From Antedon mediterranea (lineage: Eukaryota > Echinodermata > Crinoidea > Comatulida > Antedonidae), in contig NC_092680.1 in NCBI RefSeq assembly GCF_964355755.1, positions 9,775,001-9,839,000 of the forward strand: DNA of 64,000 nt, given 5' to 3'. The first letter of the stretch is position 1; the number at the start of each line of letters is the position of its first letter. The notes beneath the pieces were generated by a model. It was not told where the DNA came from. It ran no database searches and worked only from the letters and a program-made list of their open reading frames with translations. Below, in pieces: positions 1 through 15,100 of the stretch. The position numbers were made by a program, and so were the translations under genes.

Positions 1-3000
1 CTAGATATTTTGATATTTGGTGGAACAAATGATTTCATATATAGGGGTGGCTTCGAGAATATAAATTAAATATTTAATAAGAATCACACCTCATAATAAA
101 GGCAATACATATTTATCGAAATATAAACATATACATATACCTATTATTGTTATCAAATGTATAATATGTTTATGTAATATTAGAATTATATTTAAAGATA
201 AAAATTAACTCGTCTTGTTAATGGTTTCATCCAATATAAAATTATATCATAAGTCAATTACATGTATCGATGCCTAGAGATGGTTCCCATGGTGATTGCT
301 CGCCGTATCGGGGAAATCAACAATCAAACTTTCTAAGGAAAAATAAATTGGTCGCTAAGAGATTAAGTTTTAGATGTTTCTTTTTTAGAAAAACATTTTT
401 ATATTTTTTATTAACGTTCAATATTTAAAATAAAGCATGTAAATTGTTGTAGGCTTAAAGAAAGCTTCCCCTATATTTGGCCTATCACACATTTAAAAGC
501 TTAAAAAATGTATCATTATTTATTATAAATGTATTATTATCTTTATTTATTAAATTAAATTTCTTTTTTCTTTGAAAAATGTCATCCATATCAACAAACG
601 TACAAACAGAAAAAGAAAAAAGAAAATTCTCAAACTTTAAGCTTAAATATATGAATGTATCATTTATTATGAATTATCATTATTTATTATGAATATATTA
701 TCATGATCATTATTTTTATTATGAATGTATCATTATCATGGTTAGTTTTGGAAATTGTATATATTTACATATTATATTGTCATACTGAAGTTATATATTT
801 ACATACATTACATGTCAAATATAATTTAGTAATAATGATGTTAATAACAATTAATAAAGATAAGCAGTTTGTTTATTCTATAAAATTAATTATTCTTGGA
901 TGGCATATATAATCATATTTATTAAGTATTGGTAGTGGCGTTATTATATCATGGTAAAATTTAGAAATAATATGTAATAATAATATTACCATTTTCACAA
1001 AAAGCTTAAAAGAAAAATAAATCTAATCAAATAAATTCCAAAAAGAATTCCAATAACCACTGAGGCGAAGGCCTGGGCTAGTGACAAACTTTCAGAGAAA
1101 ATCGTTTTGGTTTGCTTATTTTATTTTGTATCTCCATTGCGCCACTGATAACCACATCATTGTCATTTTTTCAGTAATTATTTGCTTTGAATTTATATAT
1201 ATATATTTAAAAACATATTTGTATTTATTTACAAATCGATAATATGAATACAATACACAATGACAATAACAATCGATAGATAAGATGAAATATACTTATT
1301 TCCATAACGTAAATGAATATTACTTGGTAATTTTGTATCAAGTATCTATAAACAGGAGCAATAAACAATAAACAAAGTAAAGGGTGTGGGGAAGAATTTG
1401 ATAATGGATTCAATTTAAAAGAAAAGGCTGAAGCAAAAAATGCGTGTTTATTCTTGTCACTTCTTTACTTCAAGGGGGTAATTAATCTATCATTTAACCT
1501 TCTATCATTTTGGAAACTAAACTTACAAACGTTAGTTTGGATATAATTAGCATAATACAGCATACGTAAACTAACGGAGCGATCCCCAGGCTCTTAAAAT
1601 ATATAGTTCTAAAGGTCCTTGCTATACTCAGCAGAAACTAAGCCTATCTTAAAACGTGTTCTTCTTGTCGGCATATGGAAATTTTAAATACATTTTTTTT
1701 TGCCGTATTCATGTTACTGTATTTGACTACTGCATAAACGAAGCATTTAGAAGATTGTTTTACAAGATTGTAGGAATGTGTACGTCCATACTTTCTGTAT
1801 TGCAAGCCTATGAATACATTATGAACTAAACGACACAACAATGCATCAATTTCAATATTTTTATAACTAATGCCTACTTGAAATAAATATCCTAGCAAAA
1901 ACAACTCTCTAGTATTCTGTTCACCATCACGTTGACAACGTAATCAATGATTTCACGGTTACAGATCGAATATCAACGATAATAGTGGTTGCTCTTCTTT
2001 CGACGAAGGAGCTGCAGTGCATTACATCAATAGAGTAGAGTAACGTATAACGAAATAAAATACATTTTTCAGTTTGACGGTTAAACTAAAAAGGTCTGGC
2101 TGGTTTTTATGCAAACTTTGCACAATTCTATACATTTGTTTTTAGGTTTCTTTTGTCTTGACAGAAATCACGATAAAAAAAACAAACAAGTATTTATTTG
2201 TTTGTTTTTTTCCAAGGAATTAAGAGTGAAATTACACATTTTAAATGTGTGTACATTTAATCAAATACATTTTATATCCAATTTTATTTCAGACAAAACG
2301 TGCTTGAATAGATTTTAAATTGAAAGAGAAAAACAGATTAATTCATTCAGGCAGAACTTTAACAGAAACACTCAACAAATCTTTATTTTTTTTTAACCAT
2401 TTCTTGAATTATAGACAGCACTTGATTTCTAAATCAATTCTTTCCCGAAAAACACTCTGCTTTTGGACATTATTTACTTTTATTTCACCCTAAATAATTT
2501 AATTTTAATTCATGTGCTGAATAGCTTGTTTTTATATCAGCAAAGGTCAAAATCATTCAATCGTCTCTGGAATTAGCTCCGTTGCGTTAGAGGAAATGGG
2601 GTATGTATATCTGTCGTTAATAACGCCACTGCCGATGTTTACACGCAAGGCGCCATACGTGTGAACAGGCTCTTATATAATATAAGTATAAAGAGTCATT
2701 TTTAAACTCATTCTTTGTGAAATAATGTTTAATTTGAGTGGCAGTGCATATTTTAATAATATATACAATGTATAACTTCTCTCGATAAAACGATTTATGA
2801 TAATAGCAATTAAGTACGTATCTATAATATTGATAGATATTAAAATGGCATAGACAGATGATGTGCCCAATAAGAGTGATATGACGTTATTGTGTCCAGT
2901 CCTATGTGCACATTACATTTTTTCACAAAGTTTGGGTGTGTAGACAGAGCTTTAGAACAACGTGCAATATTTATATTTGTTTAACTGCCAAGATATAAAA

Positions 3001-3198
3001 TTCCTCGCTATAACCTTCTGTTCCATATTAAATAAAGAACCACCATATAATTTTGTATACACGATATTTCCATAGCAACCATTGTTATCATACACAACTT
3101 GCCAATGTTATATAATTTGATATTGCTGGTGATTCCATCTTAAAGTCACGTTGTCATTAAAGACTTTTTTATCTGTCTTGATGAGTTTTCTTTTCTTA
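1..3198. other. Gene-free intergenic DNA, left edge
   Basis: I see no exon with a recognisable protein match and no pair of splice-compatible open frames here. The stretch is strongly AT-rich with runs of TTATTAT. Around 2936-2954 the sequence GTAGACAGAGCT followed by TTA resembles one end of the small TTA-flanked inverted-repeat element seen complete at 32269-32341, so part of this stretch is probably decayed miniature transposon. The open frames present are short, unconserved in appearance and full of AT-biased residues. Confidence 0.6.
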
Positions 3199-3231
<33 letters not shown>

Positions 3232-3415
3232 TTGTATAGCGCACATTTATACAACATTTAATTATAATCAGCGGCGCTTCAAATCAATTAGTATCGTAAC
3301 ATTGTGCTTTTAAATGTTTTTTAAACTGATTATAGTCGTCTAAGTGTTTAATGTGACTTGGTAATCTGTTCCAAATTTTGGGTCCTGCTACGGCGAACAA
3401 ACGGTCAGCAAATAA
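3199..3415 (-). mobile_element. 3' end of a LINE (CR1/L2-like), minus strand
   Basis: Read on the minus strand, 3415 to about 3290 encodes a typical non-LTR retrotransposon C-terminus (A-G-P-K-I-W-N-R-L-P, then F-K-K-H-L-K). A short 3' UTR ends in GCGCTATACAAG plus a TAA trinucleotide tail (the TTA run at 3199-3230 on the plus strand). The pattern of A-G-P-x-x-W-N-x-L-P, a short UTR and a simple-repeat tail is characteristic of CR1/L2-type LINEs. It is strongly 5'-truncated and has no function now. Confidence 0.7.
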
Positions 3416-6083
3416 ATAAATAAAGAATAACACTGGATCTTTGTTATTGCCATGGAGACTAGGCTATAATTTTCCAAAAAGTATTATAAAAATTAGATTC
3501 TTATGAAAAATTCCCAGTTTATTGAAACAAAAAGTATTACTGCAGGTGATGAGCATTTGCCTTGTTCCCAGGTATACAACAACTGCTTTTTAATTTAAGA
3601 CGCAAATTCATACAGTGTCATGAAGTTAGTTTTATTTTGCATAACAACAATACAAAAAGTACAACTGAATAATTTTACCGTTATTATATTCTAATTCAAC
3701 GTCTCGTTCTTACACTCAATCGTCATATGTCATCAATAATGTCTGTTGTATATACGATATTAAACCATGGAGGTATGATTAAACCATACCATTTTTTGTG
3801 TGTTGTTAATTCAATACAAATATTGTATTGTGAGTACAGTCATTGTTATTAGGCCTACTGTATGTGTAGGTCCATCTATATAACTTTAGTTATTATGAGA
3901 TATTTGTTACCAACACAATAACGATTAAGACAAAGATATAATCATGTATATCTGATGATACTTTATTGCCAATAAGTTTATCAAAAAGTAGTACATTAGT
4001 TGATATCTGCAAGTATATCGGTTTCAACATTTATAACCGGCAATTATGTACGACTTTTTTCTACATATTTTTAATTGCTATAAGGACACCGAAAAAGTAA
4101 TCTACCTTCCCCTAAACATGCATAATAAAAATAAGATGAATGAATGAATGAGCACCAACAAATTAAAAAAAATTATACATTCTTAAAAATATCGATTTTT
4201 TACAATTGTATGCTTACATGATGTTGTAAACAACATGTGCGTAGGTTGGATGAAGTATAATTGAATTGGATGAAGTATAAGAGGATAGTCGGCAGCAGCC
4301 GTAATATAAGACTAGAGAGTACAGTGGTGGCGCCAGGATTATGTAGGCCAATATGTTATATTCGAATACAGTATTTTACTGGGCCTACATTAAAGATACC
4401 GTATGTTTTCATATTAGTACAATAAACTATAACAAAAGGTTAGTTCTTATTTCCATATTTCTTTTTCACCACAAATTATTGCAATATACATACAACACTG
4501 CAGATAAATATATCTGGAGCAGCTATACACACGACATAAAAGGTATCCTGACGGCTGCGGCATTTCGCGAGTGTTGATAGGCCTAAATTGTATATCAAAT
4601 TGTTGGCCTGTTACTAAAGTAATTACAATTTTATTTTATATTTGTTTTATTTTATTTAAAACATTTACAAAAAATGTTGTTATTTTGAAATAGACACACT
4701 AATACATGCACACCCACCCACAAATAAACCTGCTTAAAATGAAATGATACAGAATTGTATGAATATATGAATTTCTTGCTGAGCAGTTTATCCTGCATGA
4801 CCTATTTAATAATAACAATAATAACAATAATACCCATAAAAAAGCATGTTATGCTGGTGTACACTAAAGTACCTGGTACTTTGTATCAATCTCTGGTACA
4901 TGCATATATTGTATCGCATTCACTTTAATACCCTGTCACTTGTATGAAAACATTTGAACATTGTAGCCAACAATCAGGATTGTGAAACTGTGCCATGAAT
5001 TGAACTATATAGGCCTACTGTTTGATATAAATGTATTTTTAGAAACAGAGTTTGAATTTAAACATAAAAATGTCATGAAAAATATTGACAAAAAAGAATA
5101 TATAACAATGTACTTAAGACTTAAAACATTAAATCATGAACAATGAAAGTACAACATTCTATTTATAGATTTTTTTAACATTTTTTTTTTTGCTCATCAG
5201 AACAGAGTACAATTTATAAATTAACCTACTAAAACACCTTGGTGTCTCTCTCAATGTTTGAATTTCCCAAAAAATCTTTACATTTGGTTTTTATGGGATC
5301 GAGTTACTTTTTCTGTTGTTGTTTGGGTGTTTCGTTTCAAGCGAATTAACCATAGAACAAAAGCTCCCATTAGCTTTGTGATAATCTAATTATATTTTTT
5401 AAATAAATTTTCAAAATCATGTACATTATACGTTTGTTACAGGAATGTTAGCCAACAGAACAGTAACGAACTCTACAACCAAAACTACTGTGCAACTACT
5501 GATACTATTTCTACCTAGAATGGTACTAAATCCTAAAACAAAATCCAACCATATTGGAAACGTCAAATGAAGTGACAATATGTGAACCAACGATTGTATC
5601 AACTAAAACTTATTTGTTAAAAGTAAGTTTTACATACAAAAACATTTTTTTTTCATGATTTAATTCCTTTTTCTTTTTAAAGTTTTATGCTATTTTTTTT
5701 ACATCTACTGAAAAGTTCCATTTAGTTAAAAAAAATACCACCCGTACTACCAAACACATGAAGGAAGATTATAATAAAGTGCCATTCATGCATCTTTTAA
5801 TATATGTAATGTATGTAATACGCTTATACCCAATTCACACACAACAAAATGCAAAAAGTAGTTATTATAGTAGATATTATGTAGGATAATCTTACTGAGT
5901 TACAATGCATTCACCTGCTGCTTTCTTTAGAAAAAGACTTGTGTATGTGCAGATTCCGTACATCAATGTTCCGAAATTTCATAGAAATGTAAACATGTAA
6001 ATGCATTTAAATGTTCATAGCTTGGTAGCAATATGTAATTTTTGTTCTGTGAATCCGGTATTAGTGTACAGACATATTATGTA
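3416..6083. other. Gene-free intergenic DNA before the NCLN 3' end
   Basis: No coding exon or RNA gene is recognised. The sequence is AT-rich with short A and T runs and no long inverted or tandem repeat visible by eye. It is the downstream flank of the minus-strand nicalin gene. Confidence 0.5.
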
Positions 6084-6106
6084 TTTATTGCTTTTTATTT
6101 TTTATT
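6084..6106 (-). terminator. Cluster of three AATAAA polyadenylation signals for NCLN
   Basis: On the minus strand three AATAAA hexamers (6101-6106, 6094-6099, 6084-6089) lie 14 to 36 nt past the nicalin stop codon. If any is used, the 3' UTR would be only about 30-60 nt long. The hexamers are seen directly; their use is inferred. Confidence 0.5.
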
Positions 6107-6119
6107 GCAATATATTGCT

Positions 6120-9100
6120 CTATTGATGCTTCACCTTCACACTTGAATACTGCTGCATTAAAGAAAACAGAGCTGGGAATTTCTGTAAAGAAATACACAA
6201 TTTGTAATACATAAATCTTCTCATAAACTACTTTACTGACTCAATATTTATATTTGGAATAAGCCAACATTGAGGACATAATAAGCCTTACTAGTTTTAA
6301 CAGGCCTTATGTACATCAACGGTTGCTAGAGACATATCAAAGCACATTTTAAGTTGATTTAAGTATTACATTAATAAGAAAACTGGAAAATATTCATTAA
6401 GTTCCTTCCTTTTAAAACTACTGTTGGCAAGGCCTCTACTACTGTACTGCATTTATAGTCATTAACATGCTAAATTAACAATTATTTATCTTTGATGCAG
6501 AAAAAAGTTTAATTAATTGTTCTATAAATAGATCTAAATTATGAGAATTTATTACCTTTATTGCTATTTTAATAAACATTATATTTTGCACTTATTAGCA
6601 GAAATTATTAATTAAAAGACAAAGAAAACAATAGCGCACAACACAATGATGGGAATCGATGTGATAAAAAAAAATGTTGTTCTCTTCATCAAATTGGCGA
6701 CTATATTTTGCCTCTATTGGACGTCCAAAAATACACAGACGAATAAATAACCACGGTGTATGTAGCACATGTTGGAATTACAGAATATGCGATTGTCAAT
6801 AGGGGTGAAACGAATTTACCATTTGAAATAAATAGTGGTTGTTTATTAAAATGTGGACATCCTTATAAATAATTGAATCTAGTAAGCCCTTTGAATCAGT
6901 CACAAGATTACAGAACATTCGATTAGCAATGTGGGGATGCAAATTAATTAAATTTATAAGGCAAGGATTTGCCTAGCAAGTATGCACATTGAAATGTTGT
7001 AAGCTCTTTCTAGCAATTAATGTACCACCACTAACGATTCCATGCAAGCCCATCCTAGCTTAGATCTAGTTTATATAAACATGGAAGTATTACAATAAAA
7101 GAATACCGACCTGAACAACGAGATAAACAATACCAATATAGCATCCAATAGCTGCTGCTAAGAATAGGTCAAATACAGCTGGCTTCACACTAGAAAAATA
7201 AACAAACATGTTCACCTTCTTTATTCAATATACAACAATTTGTTATAAGAACAACATTGAAATATAGGTAGAAGTTGATATCCATCAAGCACTAAGTAAT
7301 AATGATGAAGTAAACATATAACAACAGGGTTCAAGTTGGAGGAGTTCACTTACTTATAAGCATTCATCTTCATTGTCATACCATCATAGAAAATAAATTC
7401 TGGTTCTCTGAAAAAAAAATCATATAGATGTAGTGGAAAATTAGAACAGTGCAAATTGACCATGTAAAGGTAGAAGTATAAATAGCATACAGATTCATTT
7501 AAACTAACATGCAAAATAAAAGCAGAAAATGGTTTACTATACATGCTGAATTATCAGTGGAACAATGCATTGACCATGTAAGGTAAGTCTTGTATAATTT
7601 TAATAGTTGTACATAATAATTTTAGGTTTTTTCTGTCTGTAAAATGTCTTGTATTCTAATTGCTGAATAAATATAATTAATATATAATAATTATTAAAAT
7701 GTAATGGCTACCTTTTATCTGCTTTAACAGTTATTTTAGTGACGACATCATTGGGAAACATTTTTTCCATGCCTGCATACAAAGTGTTGACAACTGGACT
7801 ATCTTTGGTCATCAGCTGAGCTGCTCTTGATTGTGAGGATAAGAAAGTTGTCCAGGACTTAAGAGATGGTTCACTTACAGCCTGTAGAATACAGATATTA
7901 AATTAATGTATGAAAACTGTATGTAGAGTATTATGTGCTTAATTCAGGTGAGAGGATAACTAAAGATGTTGAGATACTTAGGAAAAAATCAATATATTCC
8001 ATATAAAGATTTACATAGGCCTAGGCCTATTCAATTATTACGACATGTCACTGTGTAAAGAAAATGGCCCTAGTCGGCCTAGTATTCTGTAGCTACCTGG
8101 CGGCCTCTCACACCCCGACCAGAATTTTGAGTGAAAAAAAAAATGTATGCGAATTGTGGTGGGAACACTTAAGTTACAGAGAGTATGCGTTTCATGTCAT
8201 ATGACACAAAATCTAGGTACATGATCTTCGTCGCGTTTCCAGGCCTGCCAATGCCATATGACACCAAAAAAAATATCTAGTTAGGTCTGCGCGATCGTTT
8301 GTTGTCGGCATCGTTTCTGGATCAACTGGATGTTCGCTATATTATGTTTAGAAGTATACCTAGCCTACATAGTTCATTGAGGTTCACCATGGTGTAAAGG
8401 TTCACCGTGTGGCGCCATCGTGCCTCTACCGTGGGAAATTTATATTCGCCATTGTGTATATAAAAACAACCACGAAGAAAACGATTAAAAATAGTATTTA
8501 TTTATGTGCTTCTGGGTAATTTATAACTTGGTCCCCCACCTCAAAATTTAATTATTAATTTTGCACACCTTGTTACCTCACAAAAAGAACATCGTAGGGT
8601 TGTTTACGAACTGCATTTTTTCCGACCTTGTGAAATGTGTGGGCTGGCGGAGTAGCCGACACACCCCTCCCCCACCCCTACTAGGATTTTTTTGGAGGGG
8701 GGTCGCCCTCCACCACTTACGACATGCTGGTGAGAACCCTGAAGGTAATTTTGAATTGAATTATTTTGAATTGAGTGTCCATCAGACCCATGTCAGAAGC
8801 AAACTAATGCTCTACATACACAGTCATTTCATAAAAGTAGTTAATAGCAAGTTCCAACCTAGATAAAATTCAAATATACTCACCATTAAATCAGTGAATA
8901 TTTCTAGGCTTTGATTAGATGAGCTGCTTGATAATCCATATAGATGTCTAGCCAAGCCTTCGGCTATAATTTTTACATTCCTTGCAAGAACACTAACATC
9001 CAATGTTGTCCTAGATAAATTGAGATAATTAATCAATTTCAATGTTACACCTAATCAACGATAGGCCATTATGTCACACATATGTAATATTTTATTTTAT

Positions 9101-12100
9101 TTAGGTATAAAAAAGGCAGACATAAGTCTAAAAATATTGTAGTACAAAGATTGAAACATTAAAAATAGACAGAATAAAAAAAAAACATAAAATTTATAGA
9201 TTAAAAAAAACCAACATTACGATATCACATGCATATGTAACTAGAAAGCCACTCCGAGAGTGCATACCTCCGCCTACTGTAAAATTCTCCTACATAAGAT
9301 TTCTCCGGTAAAAAAAAAATTAATATACAGGTATATATATATTTGTGTGTGTCTTAATGCTGTTGGTGATTTAGGCTAAATTCACTACAAGCATGTGTAT
9401 GCGAGTTTGGTGTAATGGTTATTAACAATAGCTTCAGTTGACTAACAATAGAACAGCAACGCGAAAATCAAACGAGTGAATTTGAAAAGAAATAGGTTTT
9501 TTAAACTACTCGCATCAAAAAACGTGCACATTAAATCAAATTATGTTTTAAAATTACAAATCACAAATTATAACTCTTGCCTCTTGTACAAAAATGAAGT
9601 TTTTTGGACAAAATGCAATTTCAGTTTACTTGTTGAATTGAAATTTATATTTATACTGGGTAACCTCTTCATTCAAAGACTGGTCTCCCAGAGGGCCCAG
9701 TTGGTGATCAGTGGCTGTGATGTACTAATACACCGGGGTAACCCCCTACTCGTCTCGAAAGATGTACTAGGTTCTTTAAAGTGCACACGAGCTAGATGTG
9801 TACACTGGACCTACGGTTTATAGTCCTTATCCGAGAAGACTTGTTACTTTAAGACTGCTCGCCGGCTATTGAAAAATTCAGTCCTATCTTTTACCACTAG
9901 CAGGTCTGAAAATTATACTAAAAAGTGGTCCCAAAATTTAATGGAATGGTCCTTGACCACACACATATCTATCTGTATATTCATTTTGGTAAAGATCTTG
10001 TAATAACTTTTTGAGTAATCCTGCTAACAAATGAACAAACAAACGCTACCGATTACATATACTTCCTTGGCGGAGGTAAATTATATCACCCTCTTATGTC
10101 ACACATGTATGATTATGTGTAATTAAAAGTTACTTTAAAATATAACTTACCCATCATCAAGGATTGAGTTTCTTAAAGGATCTACGTAAGATGCAAAATG
10201 TGAGAGGGTCATAGCCGGCAGACGACGCATGCTAAACCTTTCATGTTCCCATGTCAAAAAGTCGTCTGCTAAGTTAATTTTCTTATGAATCATACTAGTA
10301 TTTAATTCTGGATAGAGTGTTTTGCTGACTGCAATTATTTCCTAAAAACATAGAAAACAAAAGTGCTTCTTATTTTTCTTAATGAAGTAAAAAGTTCTAA
10401 TACAAATATTAAGATGCATGCCATCAATCAATCAATCTATTCACTTAAACTGGTTCAAGCTTAGTGAAAATTAATCAATCTAAAAATCAATCAATCCACT
10501 ATTAAGTTTCACTGGTTCAAGTTGAGAGTGAAATTATGAGATTATGTAGCAAGTAGGTTTTGTTGCTATTTACCTGTAAGATACTGTGAGGCACAGTCCT
10601 TTCCTTAGGTGGTTTGGAGACATGCATAAACAAACCATTACCAGATCCAATGCTATCTAAGCATAACACATGCGATACTTCACTCAGAAATGTCGTTTCT
10701 AAATAAAACAAAAAATTAATGTTTATAATATAATACATAGGGAAGAAAGAATGAAGGGCATAGTATTATTTGAATCTCTGATAAATGGTTGTGTCTGAAG
10801 TTAATTAAAATTTTAAAATCTGCTCTGGATTATCACTGTCAATCCACATTGACTACTTGATAGGGATGTTCCCTGGCTTTAGTCACTGATCAAAACTCAT
10901 CATCAAAATCCTATGCTGCCAAGCTCTATGTGTTATCGTCACACCTTACCTGTGCTTTCCAGGCTATCTTCGATCCATCTTTTTGTTCCTTGATAGTTGA
11001 ACTTTCCTCCTCCAGAGAGAAGAAATAAAAGATTATACCTGCAGTTATTTCAGGATAATAACTGCAATATAATAATGAGAAAACATTGTAGTTATGCATT
11101 TATCTAATGGCCTTAGCGTTTATTATTTTTAAATTTCATACACATCAAACAGAAAATTCACTCAAATTATATCGTATTTATAAAGTTTCACTTGAGGCTT
11201 AGGGCGTAGAGTAGTTATCTACTAGCACTAGATAAGGATTCAACCCCACACATTGTTATTTTCATCTATTAAAAGGATACTTTGCTTGTGTTTTTGAGTT
11301 TGAATAAAGTTTTGAAAAGAGTCTTGCTAATTCTAATAAAGCAGCCACTCCACTTCCGTTTGAATCGGCGCCGTGAGCTAGATACTGAAAAACAAAATTC
11401 ATTATTTATTCACACACAATTTTAGTAAACAGAAAAAGATATCACATTACAAAAATTATTTTAAAAAAGGGAAGATTTAACAGCAGCACATTGTTACTAG
11501 CAACAAAAAAGCTGTGAACCTTGTCCAGAAATTTAAACAAATTAATACAAGTAATAAACTACTGCACATGCAGTTAGATACAAAAATGTAGACTGTATAA
11601 TTACATGATACAAAAAGAGTAGTGGCAAAAATTGCAAATAATCTAGCATATAATATATTAATGCTACTAAACTAAAATCTCCTCCATGATGTATATTGAT
11701 GGGCCGCACACGATAGTATAGTAAAAATATATATGTAAAATTTTGATCATTGGTTTTTAAAACATATTAAAAATAAAATCCGTGAAATGTATGAATTGTC
11801 CATTTTTAGTAACAAAATCAATGGCCGTAAATACCGTAGTTCCGAATTTGATTTGTGAAACAATTTGTTTTTATTCTAATAATTTGTACTTTTATCAGAG
11901 GGCGCTTTTATCATACTTGCCCATGCAAAGTATAACCCACATATTAAGGTAGAAAAAACCGTGTGGAGCACGGGTTACTGCTAGTTAAGATTCTAATTTA
12001 TAACATTCTCGTAAAATTTAACACTATTTGTTATTTGTTTAAAATAGACTATGAAATCGATAATTACTTCAATTTCCATATTGTTCCCTCTTTTCCTTAT

Positions 12101-15100
12101 ATTACACGATATATAATACCGAGTCAGTGTTCTCTCCAGGAGCGTCATGGCACCGTGATGCTTGGGTTCTCTACTGTGATGCTTTATGGTCGGCCGTGAC
12201 ATTTAAACCTTATCTGTGACCTTATTAACCACAACCAATCTAAAAACAGGTACTGAGGCATGCATGAGACACGTGACATGACGATGTAAGCCAAGAAACA
12301 AAAAACTGCGCAACAAAATGTTATAATGACTGAGACTTGGTTTCACCGGCCGCGGCCGCGAGATGTAGAAGTGTTTCGCTGCTGTCATGTCTCTCTTTCA
12401 ATCTCTAGTTTTAATTGGCTGTTGTCTGAATCGTCCATTTAATGCGGAAACTTGTATATTGTAATTAAGTTTTCAGCTAAAATAATAATTGATTGTATTT
12501 TTTTTTTTCTTGTAAATGTTATCTATCATGATATTTTCAATATCCCACTGAATTAATTGACTCTATAGATCGGTGGAATTTAGTATTTCGTACCTAACGT
12601 ACGCACATCATCAAAGGCGCGATTGATTTGCTAGCTGCTTTGATTGTATAATATTATTTGCATTGCAATCAAGAAGGCTATGATCGTTCTTCTGTTTGCT
12701 AGCGCGATATCAACTAGAGGTGTCCTAAGGGACATTTCTCCTGACGTTCGTATTAATTGAACGAAAAAAAAAAGTTCTTATCATGTATGTTTACTTACTG
12801 GTGCAACTCCGTATGAGTCATAATGGGCTACGATAGCAATAGTGGGGAGTTGATCTTCAATACCTTTCCCTTTTAGCATACCCTGAAATAATTATTAACA
12901 GTACATTATGAACAGAGTAAATGTATACATTATATTAGTTTACATTGTTGAATTGTAAGAAAAGTATTTTTAAATACAGTTAGACAGTTATTCACCTTAT
13001 GATGATAACGCTATTTGTAGTAAAAAGTATTAATAATTAATAATAATAATATTTATTCGGCATGTCATCAAGCACAATCTTGCCATGAGCAAGCAATAGG
13101 CATAGGCCTACCAGAATTAACTGATAATACAGTACATATGAACTAAATATACAAAGACTATAAATGAGTTACATAAAAAATAAAAACTAGATTTGAACTC
13201 GTCCCTTTGACGAGTTTGGGTCATCCGCGCAAATGCAACATGCACAGATGTTAAAATATGAACGCTGACAATTGTTATGCCATTCTATGAATTAATTAAA
13301 TATGTTTACAGTCCTGAATTGTACCTATTTTGTGTCATACAGCATATTAGAGTATTTACAGAATACACTGTATATGTTATAATATACAGTGTAGCATAGA
13401 TGAAATTACTAGACCCACCTTTTACGACGATGACGTCATCAAAATGGAACATAAAGATAGCAATTTTAGAAGATAATTATCTAATTAATTACATTAAGTG
13501 AATAAAGTGAATTTACAAAAAAAATAAATAATTTTGCGCATTTTGAAATTTTAATTACACGTACTCGCGTAATTTATTGCGTAGCATGCTTTTTTTATTA
13601 TATCAAAACTTGCTCCTTATTATGAAATACACTTTTGCAAAGTTTCATTTAGAAATAAATTTGTGTTCAGAATTTATGATCAACCATAAAATTTCATAAA
13701 ATCGTGCGTCTCTATTCTATTCTGCACATCTACAGTTAATACAATGTTATGTTGACAAGAGCGATACACGTCACACAAAATTTGTTCGAAAGAAAAATGA
13801 ATAAGACAGAAAAAAAAAAGATCCCGACAATAACAAGGCAATTCAAGTGCAGATAACCAATTAATAGAGCATATTGTATTGATATATTACCTGGATACTG
13901 GTAATAGTTCCATCTTTTACTGGCTTTGATTGAGATCCAGATACTACCATTTGAAAGCCATTGGCATAAACTGCGCTTAATAAAGCTGAAAATACATATT
14001 AAATATACATAAACAATACTAATAATTTGAATAAAGAAATAAGAACAATGTAGATATATTTTAACATGTTGCAGTTGTACAGTTACGCATCAGACTAGTT
14101 TTCCTGATCTTATTTACTTTAGTAAGTCACAATGGACCTTCTAAAGTCTAGGATGTAAATCTCAGTGAATCAAATTATCTACTTTACTGCCATAGTATAC
14201 AGTGATACCTCTTTAGGAATTGTTAAAACTATAGTGTAACTGACCTTCAGCACCAGAAGCTGCTTGGTCAGAACTGACCGCTGTTCTGATATCTTCATAT
14301 ATCTCGATCAAACGATCATCTTCATGTGCAAAATAAATTGGAACTTTTGATTCTTGTTCCAATATCTGTGGCTCCAACTCTAGCCAATACTGCACAAGAA
14401 ATCATTATAAGAATATGTATTGAATAAGCTTGCAAGGTAAGATGATATAGTAATTATCGTAATCATCGTAACTGGTCTATGTCTACAGGTTTGGGTAACT
14501 ACTGCAGGGCTGAAAATTAACCTTTAAACCATATCACCCCCCCCCCCCCCACCCCCCCTTCCTCCCAAATATATCATTTAGTATTACTGTACATTTTGAT
14601 AACGCCACAAACACCCTCCCACCCACTTTAAATTAAAGTGAGCAAATAAACAATTTTCTTAGACTTTGTAAAACATACTTGCACAACTGACTGCGGTAAA
14701 GCATTGATATCTTTTGGCAGCAAGATCAACAGAGCTCCTGCTCCTTCGATAACCTCTTGATATCGTTCGGAAGTGAGTTCTGCTAACCTAGTTACAAGAC
14801 ACCTCCTGACCATAACATTTGAGTTAATTGGACGTGCTTCCATGTTAACCAGAGCATTGCGACATCCTGAAAAAAATAATGAATTTAACAAATGTTTATA
14901 GAGTTGAATAGGCCAAGTATTTGAGTAGAGGTGAAAGAAGACTGTTCTATTTAAATAGACGAACCCATTCAACAATTTAACATTCCTATTTTTTGTTAAT
15001 GTTGATGACTGCACTGCACAAGTATTGTGTTTGTGGTCAGATTTTGATCGCTGAAGCAGAGTTATGAGTAGACTGCGCACTCTCTATCTCTACATACATG

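Noticed and set aside
1-6100. An additional host gene left of NCLN
   Set aside because: No exon with plausible splice sites and conserved protein could be found on either strand.
8561-8866. 101-codon frame and the C/G-rich block at 8640-8710
   Set aside because: The frame sits in an NCLN intron, has a low-complexity proline run and no conserved feature; the adjacent real exon is on the other strand.
9476-9823. 115-codon plus-strand frame
   Set aside because: Its second half is dispersed repeat A; the first half is AT-rich intron sequence.
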